Source: Sphagnum compactum
Taxonomy: Eukaryota; Bryophyta; Sphagnopsida; Sphagnales
Reading direction: 5' to 3'
DNA length: 64,000 nucleotides
Assembly (NCBI GenBank): GCA_965153455.1
Contig: OZ234502.1
Span: 4,691,267-4,755,266, forward strand
The notes beneath the pieces are model-generated. The model was not told the DNA's origin. It saw nothing but the letters and a program-made list of their open reading frames with translations, and searched no databases. Below, one piece after another: positions 12,215 to 21,699 of this stretch. The translations under genes and the position numbers were made by a program. Position 1 is the first letter of the stretch; each line of letters opens with the position of its first letter.

Positions 12215-13488
12215 TCATGATGCAAAGAAAGGGTCTGACTGATATGAGTGTAGCACCTCATCACTTGAAAGAATATTTTTTGCCATTGCAATGTCTTCTA
12301 GGATTCTTCCCACCAACTCATCTGCAAACCTCCCAAAAACCAGAGCATGTTAGTAGCTTGAATTTGAGAGTGTACTTTATTTGTATTTTGGAAAGGACAT
12401 CTTGCAGGACCTTTGAGATCATAAAATCACAGAGCACCTAAACACTTTATTAAGGATTCAGAACAATGCATGACAAAGAACTTAATGCAATCACTCACGC
12501 ACCCAAGGACTTGAACTTCATTTCCAACCGGATGAACCCCAACACTACAATAGCAGCTTCTTCACCATAGAAATCAACACTTTCATAGTCATGTAGTATG
12601 TGCACCTCCTGTCAGACAAGATGGATATAACAGTCAGATTTACAGTCCACATCCTTGCTAGGAGAATGAGTATCTTGTCTCAGAAGTGAGCTCTGAACAA
12701 ACAGTAAACAGAAACAGGAGATCATGCTGATTAAGATGAAAAAAACGGGCTGTTTGCTCACTCACCAGTGTTACTGCACCACTATCAGCAAATGTAGGGC
12801 GATTCCCAATGTTCATAACCATCATGTGAGATCTTGTATCTAACCCCGGTGCCCTAACTTGAGCCCATCCATAGTAGACACCCTTTGGCAGCGCCAGTAG
12901 TTCCTGGGGTAAATCTTCAGGATTCAAATTTGCTGAATCCCACACCCATGAACTTTGCTTATGAGCAGGTGACAACAGCCAAAGTCAACCCCTCATTAAA
13001 TAGCTTCTATTGTTTATGTTGTAATATGCATCCAGTTTCAGCTGAAAGAATGTACTACCTGTGGGGATTCCCATTTGCTTGCTCCCTCGTCCAAACCCAT
13101 ACACCACCTTGCCAGTGGCATACAAAGGAAATTCAACTACACATCCAAGTTCAAAAGCCTCTCAGACAACCTCACAGAAATGCATGCAGTAAGGAAATTC
13201 AACTACACATCCAAGTTCAAAAGCCTCTCAGACAACCTCACAGAAATGCATGCAGTCAACACAATGCCACATAAACAAGCTCAATTTCAAGCAATACAAC
13301 CAACAAACAATGAAACAGCACATGATGAACCTAAAAAAAGTAATGATGGCATCCCTAAAACTCCAGCAAGCACCGAGCAAGAGAGCATCAAACAGATCAA
13401 GAACATGAAGATAAGTAATCCCTTAATCAATCACCTTTCTAACTGTTTCAGGAAGATGTGAAGTACCTCCAAAGTCACCATCTGCCAT
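12215..13488 (-). CDS. riboflavin kinase (monofunctional, RibF C-terminal/eukaryotic type)
   Basis: Phosphorylates riboflavin with ATP to give FMN. Preferred exons (minus strand): 13488-13467, 13136-13059, 12932-12766, 12608-12499 and 12329-12215, all in phase, giving 163 residues, the usual size of a stand-alone riboflavin kinase. The signature Y-GFGRGSKQMGIPTANL is split by an intron inside its last Ala codon (exons 2 and 3). PKGVYYGWAQV and MVMNIGNRPTF follow, and then EVHILHDYESVDFYGEE, the family's conserved LH-(D/N)-(F/Y)..DFYG block. The start ATG encodes MADGDFG. An alternative donor further into that first exon would need a different acceptor. The methyltransferase stop lies only 83 nt upstream, on the same strand. 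No HAD phosphatase domain is attached, although the Arabidopsis enzyme is a fused FMN hydrolase/riboflavin kinase. The first intron holds a 66-bp tandem duplication that copies its splice acceptor. Catalytic identity is firm; exon 1 is less certain. Confidence 0.88.
13125..13256. repeat. perfect 66-bp tandem duplication
   Basis: Positions 13125-13190 and 13191-13256 are identical over 66 bp. The copy nearer the exon contains the splice acceptor GTGTAG and the first 12 nt of riboflavin kinase exon 2, so the duplication has made a second identical acceptor 66 nt upstream in the transcript. The perfect identity means it is recent, or is an assembly artefact. Confidence 0.95.
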
Positions 13489-13571
13489 TGCTATTTTCTT
13501 AGAGCTGGTCACCTGTGAAGGAACAAGATATATCTCATCAACCTTTTGAGTGACAAGAGAATATGACCTGT

Positions 13572-15316
13572 TCAAGGAGCTCTTGTAAACAAGTACAAAA
13601 AATTCTGAAACTTCCGGAGGACCAGGATATGTGAAATTCTTCAATGAGACTTCTCAATAACAAACCCTTACCTCAAGTGTTGCAAGGTACGAATTAGGAT
13701 CATTTGTGAAGCTCCTAAGTTCTAGAGGCAGTGTACTGATCAAACTCTGCAAATCCTTCTCTTCAGGCAGGTCACGCAGCAGAATGTGTGGATACTTTTG
13801 TCTATGCCTTGTTAAGCCATCCCTTCCCTGGCTATAGCTGATCACCACTTTGGCACCTACAATGTCAACCACATTCTTCTTCTCGTGATTTCACATAACT
13901 AGTGAACCTCCAGAACAGCAGCAATTAATTACTTGGAGGCAAGAAGTTTGAACATCATAGAAGACACAACAAAATAAAACAATTTTGCTTGGATACAAGC
14001 CCCACCTCCATATCCAGTGTACTGTTTGCAAAAAGAATGTCTCATTTGGTTCTGCAATGACTGCAAAAATGTGCATCTCTCTTATCACAGCACAGAAAGG
14101 CAAAGAACTTGAGAATAGCCCCCCTCTAGAGGACAGCACATGAAGAGACGAAAAGCAAGAATAACCTGGAGAATTATCTCAAAACCTTTGCAGTTCATGA
14201 AAATTTGAACATGAAACTAGTTCTTGGCCCATTTTCCAACTGTAAATTGAGCTCTTAGCATCAAGTCCTTGAGCATGATCCATGTGTGTGGTCAGTTTCT
14301 AATTGCATAGGTGCAAACAAGACATTATCCACATTGACATTATGGCACTTTCCAACTGCAAATTGAGCTAAGATTGGTCGGTTTCTACTTACAGCATTGT
14401 TGCAATGTGTGTAACATTGGTGCAAACAAGACATGTATCCACATTGACATATCAACTTTACGGCACCTTTAGCAGACACTAAAGAGGTTCAAGAAAAGCA
14501 GTTGATGATGCACAGTAGGTAGGGTTCTTCAGCGCAAAAGCTTTCGGAAGGTTGCCTTCCATCAGATCTGTCTGGAAAACTCTCTCAACATCAATTGTCA
14601 AGTCTTTTAAGTGCAGAAACCTCCAAAGGTTGTTGTGTATCTGGGAGGAGTCAATGCGAGTAGGAAAGCTTACTTGGACTACAGCGGCTTGCAGCAGCTT
14701 CCAGCAACTTGACTGGAGAGTAGCAGACAGCAAGGGAGTAACCAAGGAAGACGGCATTAAAAGGAGCCGTAGAAGCAGGGAGCTGCTGGAGATCCCCTTG
14801 CCAGCAACGGACTTCATCATCCATTTCTTTCAAGTTGGCCAAGACCTCCAGCGACCAGTGAGCAACCATGACGTTCACCAATTGCTTCCTCAGCTCCGGC
14901 ACTACTGTGGAGCATCCTGGGCCGACTAGCACGCTGTCCCGACTCTTCACCGAACCCGCTGCGATGATCCCTCGCACGCAGCTGGTATCCAAACCCTGAT
15001 CCTCAAAAGGCTCCCCACGTCGATCGAAAAACGCTTCCAGAAACTCATTACGGTGCTCAAGCTCCACCTCCTCGTCGTCCTTCTCACAGGAAACAGACAT
15101 CGAGGTCTCAGAAATCTCGGCCGCTCGCGCAACAGCGACGGAACAGTGCCCCGCGGTTTTGCTCCTCAAACTCTGTGCTCCCAACACTTTCAAGCACAAC
15201 TTCGGCGCCTGTGACCGGATTTTGGTGAAATCCGGCTTGCAAGAAAGCTTCCGAAATTGTAAAAGATCCAAAAATTCATACGAAATTCCGAGGCTCGCAC
15301 ACCGCAAAGAAGCCAT
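13572..15316 (-). CDS. SAM-dependent methyltransferase, plastid-type
   Basis: Class I (Rossmann) methyltransferase-like protein; substrate unknown. Exons on the minus strand: 15316-14674, 13856-13672 and 13610-13572, in phase, about 288 residues. Residues 1-75 are rich in Ser, Arg, Lys and Ala with few acids, as in a chloroplast transit peptide (inference). The SAM-binding glycine loop VLVGPGCST is at about 129-137. A post-motif region with AVFLGYSLAVCYSPVKLLEA is followed by KVVISYSQGRDGL and YPHILLRDLPEEKDL, then PNSYLATLE near the end. This layout resembles plant chloroplast proteins annotated only as methyltransferase. With acceptor 13610 the last exon adds 12 residues and stops at TGA 13572. 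A different acceptor (13581) shifts frame and runs open into the riboflavin kinase start. The gene is divergent from the lysine-rich gene, with 500 bp between the start codons. Family assignment is good; function is open. Confidence 0.8.
13857..14673 (-). other. long intron of the methyltransferase gene
   Basis: The 817-bp intron between methyltransferase exons 1 and 2 has a GTAAGC donor and a TTGTAG acceptor, and splits an Ser codon (A|GT). It contains a near-duplicate phrase (TTTCCAACTG(T/C)AAATTGAGCT near 14232 and 14347), so part of it is an internal direct repeat of roughly 115 bp. No coding exon is needed inside it for a continuous frame. Confidence 0.6.
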
Positions 15317-15381
15317 GGATCAAACCAAAAAAACAAACTGGAATGAAAGTCCGCGGCATTAGCGAGAGGAGCTTCACCATC

Positions 15382-15647
15382 GCCGTCTGTTCTACGAAGC
15401 TTGAGGTCCCTAAAGCAGGTCCCGATTGACAAAACACCTCATTTGGGGACCTCAAATATCATAGCTACTAAGCTCGAGGTCCCTATTATAGGTCCCGAGA
15501 CCCGACCTACGTCCCGAATAATGAAACACCTCATTTGAGGATCTCAAATACCAAAGCCGTCTGTACCACGAAACTCGAGGTCCTTGAAACAGGTCCCGAT
15601 TCCCGACGTCCCGAATAATGAAACATCCCGTTTGGGAACCTCAGATA
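15382..15647. repeat. three-copy promoter repeat between divergent genes
   Basis: Three units (about 15382-15463, 15464-15553 and 15554-15647) share the order ACGAA(G/A)CT(T/C)GAGGTCC, then CAGGTCCCGA, then TGAAACACCTCATTTG-GGA-CTCAAATA. They are much more GC-rich than the flanks and fill most of the 500-bp gap between the start codons of the methyltransferase (-) and the lysine-rich gene (+). The position suggests a bidirectional promoter with iterated AGGTCCC/GGGACCT sites, but no activity can be shown from sequence. Confidence 0.75.
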
Positions 15648-15816
15648 GATCAGGCGGTACTTCTTGGATATTGAATCTCCATCCACATCTCATCCACGAG
15701 GATGCATCTTCGTGTTAGTAACGGGCCCCGACACTCTCTTCTTCGCTGCTGCTGCTGCTGCAGGAGTAGTTTTCTCGACAACACTAGGCTACTGGCACTT
15801 GCGATGATGGTGTGCA

Positions 15817-17466
15817 ATGGCGTCCGCAGAGGAGCCGAGCTCCATTCTTTTTTACGCTGTTGCTGTTGAAGGGCTGATGCTGCCTGTACGTTTTTTTTCT
15901 TCCTCATTCCCAACGTCTTCTTTGAGATTCATGTCTCATTTAGGTTCATTTTTCAATGTTTTTGTGCATGATTGTTTGTCTGTTTCCAAACCCCTAGAGC
16001 AGATTTTGCTCTGTGAAGGTTCACGACCTAATCATTTTCCTAATAATGCTGGCTGTTCATAGTTTGTGATCTTTCAAAATTTCGTTCCAATCCGAGTCCG
16101 TGATTATTACCATGTGAACTTGTCAATCGATACTTCTTGAATGGAGCAGTAAGGACAGTCCGGGGAAGCATTAGCTTTTTGATCATGTGGAAGACTTGTT
16201 TGTATGTAGATCAGACATGGCTCTCTTCGAAGAGATGTTGACCACCACTGTTAGAATCTGAGATTTTGTGATATGTATTTTGGGATGATGGCATTGAACT
16301 GGCCTGATTTTGCTGCGCCTTATGAACCTTATCCTAGACACTATAAGTGAAGCAAGTGCATTGGAAAACTGAACTTCAACCACGACTCAGTTTGTTTTGG
16401 TAAGTGTGAAGCAACATAACCTGCAAAGTAGCTGATGCAGGAGAGGTAAGTACTCTTCAAGGCATGAGTTGGATGCACTTAGGGATTTATTCAGAGCCTT
16501 TTAGTTGATGTTATACAGGAGAGATGGCAAGCTTTGAAGACAACACAGTAAGGGTTGAGAAGCCAGGAGTGGCATTGCCATTGGGTGATCTTGGAGTTCA
16601 GAGGTCATGGCATGATGATGTTAAGGAGCTAGAGCCTCCTAAAGTGGACAATACAGGACATGATGTGAATCCATTTTCTGCTATAATTCTCAAATATCTG
16701 AGACTGATATTTCTCAAACTCAGGCCACAGATCCAGCCAGGGGGGATGAGGTAACATGGTGAAGTTTTGCCTTTTCTACAATGACTGCAGAGAATAACAA
16801 TGGACTTGATGTTGTCAACCATGCAAGTTCAATCTTTCTCTTGTTTCTTGAGCACACTCTGCACTAGATACTCAAAACTCTTTTTTCTCTGTCTCTGGAG
16901 CTGCTACTGCAAAATCAATTAAAGCAGCAACTTTTACAGCTGAATTGCAGGAAAAGATGGGCAAGGAGCAGGATTTGGTGAAGAAAGAAATGGAATCCTC
17001 AACAGAGAAACATGAAGAAAAGGGAGGGCAGGAGATGGATTTAGTAGAAGAAGATGAAGGTCATAATGAGAAGCAGCAAGAAAAGATTGGAAAGATCGTG
17101 GAAGAGCATGCAGAAATCAAGGAGAAGAAAGCCGATGACAAAGACAAGAAGCAGAAGAAGGAAAAGAAGGAGAAGAAAGCTAATGACAAAGACAAGAAGG
17201 AGAAGAAGGAAAAGGAGGAGAAGAAAGCTGACAATGAAGACAAGGAGAAAGAGGAGAAGAAGGAAAAGAAGGAAAAGGAAGGCAAAAAGGAGAAGAAGGA
17301 GAAAAAGGACAAATATGATGTAGACGCATTGAGCAAGAAGCTGGAGAAAATGAATGAAAAAATTCAACGTATATTGGCCAAGAAGGATCAGTATGAACGG
17401 CAGCTGAAAGAGGCAAAGGAGCAACAGTTGCAAAGAGCTGAGACTCAGCCTGTCCCTTCCAAATAA
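15817..17466 (+). CDS. lysine-rich coiled-coil protein, unrecognised family
   Basis: Exon 1 (from ATG 15817) reads MASAEEPSSILFYAVAVEGL and ends at a GTACGT donor near 15886. A middle exon (about 16519-16750) contains VRVEKPGVALPLGDLGVQ and SWHDDVKELEPPKVDN. The last exon (16951-17466, after TTGCAG) is certain: 171 codons, dominated by Lys, Glu and Asp (KEKKEKK, DKDKK), ending in a probable coiled coil (LSKKLEKMNEKIQRILAKKD) and a QPVPSK tail. The frames do not join simply. The middle exon keeps one frame to about 16690 and another, equally protein-like frame (ETDISQTQATDPARGDE), runs from there to the donor, so an unseen small intron, a frameshift or a sequence error lies there. I do not recognise the family. 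The C-terminal third resembles generic charged nuclear or cytoplasmic scaffold proteins, but no function is claimed. Confidence 0.6.
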
Positions 17467-19500
17467 AGTGCTGGGACCTGAAAGTTTCGAAAGAGTCACT
17501 ATTGCTGGAATAACAAATGCTTCACCATTAAGAAGGTGAGCCCTTCTTAGATGCAATTCTTGTTGCTTTGTCCCTTGAAGTTGAGATGTGCCTCATAAAT
17601 ATCCATTTTATCAGCATCAGTTATTGTGAAGCTTGTCTACAGAAGTTACTTTTGCCATGCATGGTAACAGATAGTTCTCTGTCTAAGAAAGTTCGATAGT
17701 GTGAAGATGATCTCAACAGAAGCCAATACTCTCTGATAAAAGTGTAGTTCCGGGGTCAATGTCAGACCCAAACCCTCAAAAGCATAGTTTCATGAGGGGC
17801 TTAAGTGAGAGGCTAAAGCAGTACTTTGTAGCTGAATATATAACTCAGTGCTGTTGAGAGTTTCTTATCTTTCTGTGGATCCAACTTTTCTATTCCTTTT
17901 CAACCAAGTTTATCAGCTCTGTGCAATAACACTTCCACTTCTTCCTTCCAAGAAATTTTTCTCATGTGTCCTTCTATGCACAGTCCAGGACAAGGAGGGG
18001 GGAGAAATACAAATTTAGGTGTTGAGGTGTGTGAACATCGTCATTCATTTTGTTTCCATTTCACATTTTCAGTGTGCAACTTGTATTTCCTCTCTAAGTA
18101 GCAAGCATGTCAACCTAGTAAACTACATCCATATTCATGCCCTATAGGGTGTGCTGGGAAACAAGCATCAACATACCCATATCCATCAAATTTCCTAGTG
18201 GACCATGGAACTTACAGATTTCAAGAAGTCGCTGAGTTGGGTGCCACATCCAACCTAAACAACAAAAATTGGTTAAATTCTTGCAAAGTCCTCACTAGTC
18301 ATGCTGCTGCTGAACCACATACAATGTAGATCCCATAAACTTGTCAATGGAGTAGTAAATTAAGAAATCTGTGCAGGGTAGGTGTTAATGAAAATCTCAG
18401 AGGATGATTGACTCCGGTTCTCACTATTGTTGTCACATTATGAAATTGGAATGACGTTACCAGTTGCATGGTTGTAACTTGAGATCGGTGTTTGTTTCAT
18501 GGTGAATTTCTGCCCTGCAGTGACAAGAAAAGACAAAACTGGAATATCCTGTCTCAGATGCCTGGTTGTTATGTGAAAAATTCCTCAAAAAAACCAAGGG
18601 AAACTTTGGTTTGTAAAGAAATGTTGTCACTTTTCAACTGCCCCCAAGAGTCTGTCACCACTTTTAAGCTAAGGAGCGATTATGAAAACCAAACAGCTGG
18701 GATTGTGAAAGTTTTCTACTCCAAGCCACCAAGCTTAACAATAGTACAAATATACATTATTTTTACAAATTTCTGTAGCAATGTTTTCAATATGTACTAG
18801 CAAACTTCCAAAATAACATCTTGTGCTATTTGCAACAAAAGTACAAAGAAAATCTAGCAAGCGAGAGTAAGAAATCATGCGAGTCTTTTGAGCATTTTAG
18901 ATCAGAGGTAAGCTTTTTGCTCCAGCACCATATGCATAAGAGAGAAAGGAATACAAGGTCCAACCTTCGTCAACTGAAACAATGTGATATGAATTGGGAA
19001 CAAAAATCTTTGATTCCCATGGCTTCTCCCACTCCCTGGGCATCTGTCAAGGAAGGCAGAAGCTTGCAAACCATGGTCATTTCGTCAGATTTTTTTTTCC
19101 AAAACCACTTAGAGAGACCCAACATATGGGCCAACAATTCTGGCTGCTTGGGAAGAAAATTTCATTAAACAAATCCTGTCCCAGAGATTGCTTTTCCATT
19201 TGCACACACACCTTTTGTTCTACCTCTCTTTTGGTGGCCACAAAAGATCAGTGTATAATACATCCGACAAAATTTCTGTTCTCTTCCAATTGGTATTGTA
19301 AGAATGCCCTACAATTTCAAAGAATTCTAAACACTTACAATTCAATTCCCACAATCTGGCAAATGGCCCATCAACCTATGTGCTGACAACAAACTAGTGT
19401 GATGCTTGAAATTTTGCATCACAGATCTGACATTTGATGATTTTACAGTTTGAATAACCCTTTGATAAACAGCGAACAGAGATTCTCTGAAACCTTAACT
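17467..19500. other. intergenic DNA, no gene supported
   Basis: Follows the stop codon of the lysine-rich gene and probably begins with its 3' UTR. ORFs at 18492-18800, 18821-19168 and 18994-19386 overlap in different frames and show no domain or splice pattern, so I do not call them genes. Confidence 0.5.
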
Positions 19501-19504
19501 GTCA

Positions 19505-19725
19505 CTCTGCTATGTTACTCATGACAAAGGAAATTAGTTGGCCCTGTAATGAAATGGTTGTTCCCTAGCTTGAGCCTGTCTGTTATGTTACTCATGACAA
19601 GGAAATTAGTCAGCTCCGTGCAATGAAATTTTTGTTATCTCGCTACGCATGTCTGTTATGTTACTCATGCCAAGGAAATTATTTAGTCCTGCAAGGAAAT
19701 TGTTCTTATCTAGCTGGGCATGCAG
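19505..19725. repeat. 73-bp tandem triplicate
   Basis: The phrase TATGTTACTCATG(A/C)CAA-GGAAATTA occurs at 19511, 19584 and 19657, with similar flanks in each case (GTCCTG/GCTCCGTG..AATGAAAT..TTGTT..CTAGCT..GCATGTCTGT). Three copies of a 73-bp unit with about 80-90 percent similarity by eye. Confidence 0.85.
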
Positions 19726-20442
19726 CATTATTGAAATACTCCACCACTGCATTAGGTCCTAATTTGGCACAAATGTATGCCATCAACAAGGCTGTAGGTC
19801 GTTCATGAAGTTCAAATCATAAAGTCATTCAAAAATTGAAACCAAAATTGAACCATATCCATCAAGAAGTACTTTGCTGAACTTGTCCAAACAGGTATAG
19901 AGTCAAAAAGAAAAAGAAAAAGATGTATAATAAAGTTTTCCTTAAAGTCACCCTGTCTTCACCCAGTCCTTGGGCCTCCTTTCACCCCCTATACCCTCTT
20001 TGAGTGAGGTCCCCACGGAGTAAGGAAATTTTATTAAATCTGGGTATGAAATGCTGAAACAGGGTTTCAAACTGGGTGTACTTATTCATGCTTCTATAAA
20101 TAAGTGACAGGGTGCACCCACAATTTTTTTAAAATTTCTTTTCAGAAGGAGCCATTTGATTGGGCCCATCACCAATATTTTTGGAACATGGGGCACTTCC
20201 CAATGTAGAAGCCTAAATATGCCTAAATATATTTCCCTTCCCAAAGTAGAAGCATGCTTTGTTATGCTGCCCTTTGGCGCACCCCTTTACAACTTATATA
20301 CTATATACACAATATGGGATAAAAAATGGGGTGCTATTGGGAACAGAAAAAGCAAATAAATCCCCCCACCCAAAAAACCCAAAAGAAAATAAAGTAAGCC
20401 CATTAACCCTTCTAAGTACAACACTTTGAATTCACTTCTTGT

Positions 20443-20445
<3 letters not shown>

Positions 20446-20474
<29 letters not shown>
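20446..20474. repeat. (TA)n microsatellite
   Basis: About 14 TA units, directly next to the left end of the 200-bp inverted-repeat element at 20475. A shorter TATATA run lies on the element's other side (20675-20691). Confidence 0.9.
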
Positions 20475-20476
<2 letters not shown>

Positions 20477-20674
20477 CTAGTACCTTGGCCAATTCGACAC
20501 TAATTATATTATTTTCAGAATTGTTGAAAATTTCAAAAATTATTTCTTTCAAATAACAAATTATCATGAAGGATAATAGTAAATATTTAGGTATATTCCA
20601 TTTGTTGAAATGAAAAATTTCAAAATTAATTAATTATTCGACAGACATGTGTTGAAATGGCCAAGGTACTATGG
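20475..20674. mobile_element. 200-bp MITE with 26-bp terminal inverted repeats in a TA tract
   Basis: The left end CCCTAGTACCTTGGCCAATT..GACAC (20475-20500) matches the reverse complement of the right end (20649-20674) at 23 of 26 positions. Both ends are flanked by TATA. A TA target and short TIRs are typical of Tc1/mariner-type (Stowaway-like) MITEs, although the TIR sequence is not the classical Stowaway one. The interior is AT-rich and non-coding. Confidence 0.75.
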
Positions 20675-21139
20675 TATATAGATATATATATTCCAGAATA
20701 TCAGCCAACCATCTTCCTCTAGCTATTCAATACAATACATGATGGAGTTGAGCCCTTGTACTTGTACTTGAAGAAGTGTGCTCATTTGTAACGCAAGGGA
20801 GTGAGCTGTTCACTCCAACAAAGTGACAAAAACTCCCTATGAGTGTTGCATGGGTGTATGATTTTTTTTCACATATAGGCAAGTCAAGTAGCCTAACCTT
20901 TTTATTTGACATTTACCCATTGGATGCAAAAGGATAAATGTAGAATAAGTTGAAATTATGTGGTATTTGTACAACTTGTTGTTCTATGGCACATTGGTAA
21001 GTGGGGACTTGGGAGAGGCAATTAGGTAATCGTGCAATTGGTATTGCAAAGATGAGCACGAGGTATTTATTATACACATCTTAACCCCTAAATGTCATAA
21101 AAAGTCCAAATTGGTCCTCTCTGAGGTTTAGGGGTTATT

Positions 21140-21162
21140 GGAAAAAAAAAAAAAAAAAAAAA
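21140..21162. repeat. poly-A tract
   Basis: A run of about 20 A residues after GGTTATTGG. It could be a retroposon tail, but I see no recognisable body upstream. Confidence 0.6.
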
Positions 21163-21563
21163 GATGAATCCTTTTATATCCTTAATAATAATACATTTTA
21201 ATGCATTTTAATTAATGACAAGTGGCAGCACAATCTAAGAAATGCAATATTATAATGATAAGAAATTACTATAACTCACAACCATCATAACTATGTGCAT
21301 TAAAAACTTTGAGAATGTGTAAAAGTTATAAAATAATTTTTTTATAATTACAACCCTTGGGTGGTGGGTGGTGTAAATTTGGGGGGATGTTTTGCATTTT
21401 TTCAGCCTAAAAATATGATTTTGACACATACAAAGGATTTTTGTGAAAATTTTAAACCCTAATTTGCCAGATTTTTTATTTTTTTAAGTCGCCAATTATT
21501 TTACAACAGGTTCCAGCAGATAGCCAAAATGTGAAAGGATTCTTAAATTTCATATCTGTTCTA

Positions 21564-21620
21564 CAGCCAAATTTGGCTAAATCTTCCTGTTGATGATCAC
21601 CAGTTTGGCTACATAAGAAA
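21564..21620. repeat. dispersed GGCTACA repeat, copy 2
   Basis: AGCCAAATTTGGCTAAATCTTCCTG followed by GATGATCACCAGTTTGGCTACA in substance; same family as 8445-8530. A third, shorter copy (CACTTTTTCTACATG..GTCACTTTGGCTACAAAC in pieces) lies at 22355-22404. Confidence 0.6.
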
Positions 21621-21699
21621 TTTGGAGGAAAAAAAGAACCCTGCATCTCACAACTCCTTGCATTTGCTTCAAAACAATTGCCCACCTTCAAAGTTCAAA

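Noticed and set aside
12885-13461. Plus-strand ORFs across the riboflavin kinase gene
   Set aside because: They are antisense to confirmed exons and owe part of their length to the 66-bp duplication, whose length is a multiple of three.
17041-17556. Long Leu/Phe/Ser-rich frames on the minus strand opposite the lysine-rich exon
   Set aside because: They are the antisense of AAG/GAA-rich coding sequence and have no independent support.
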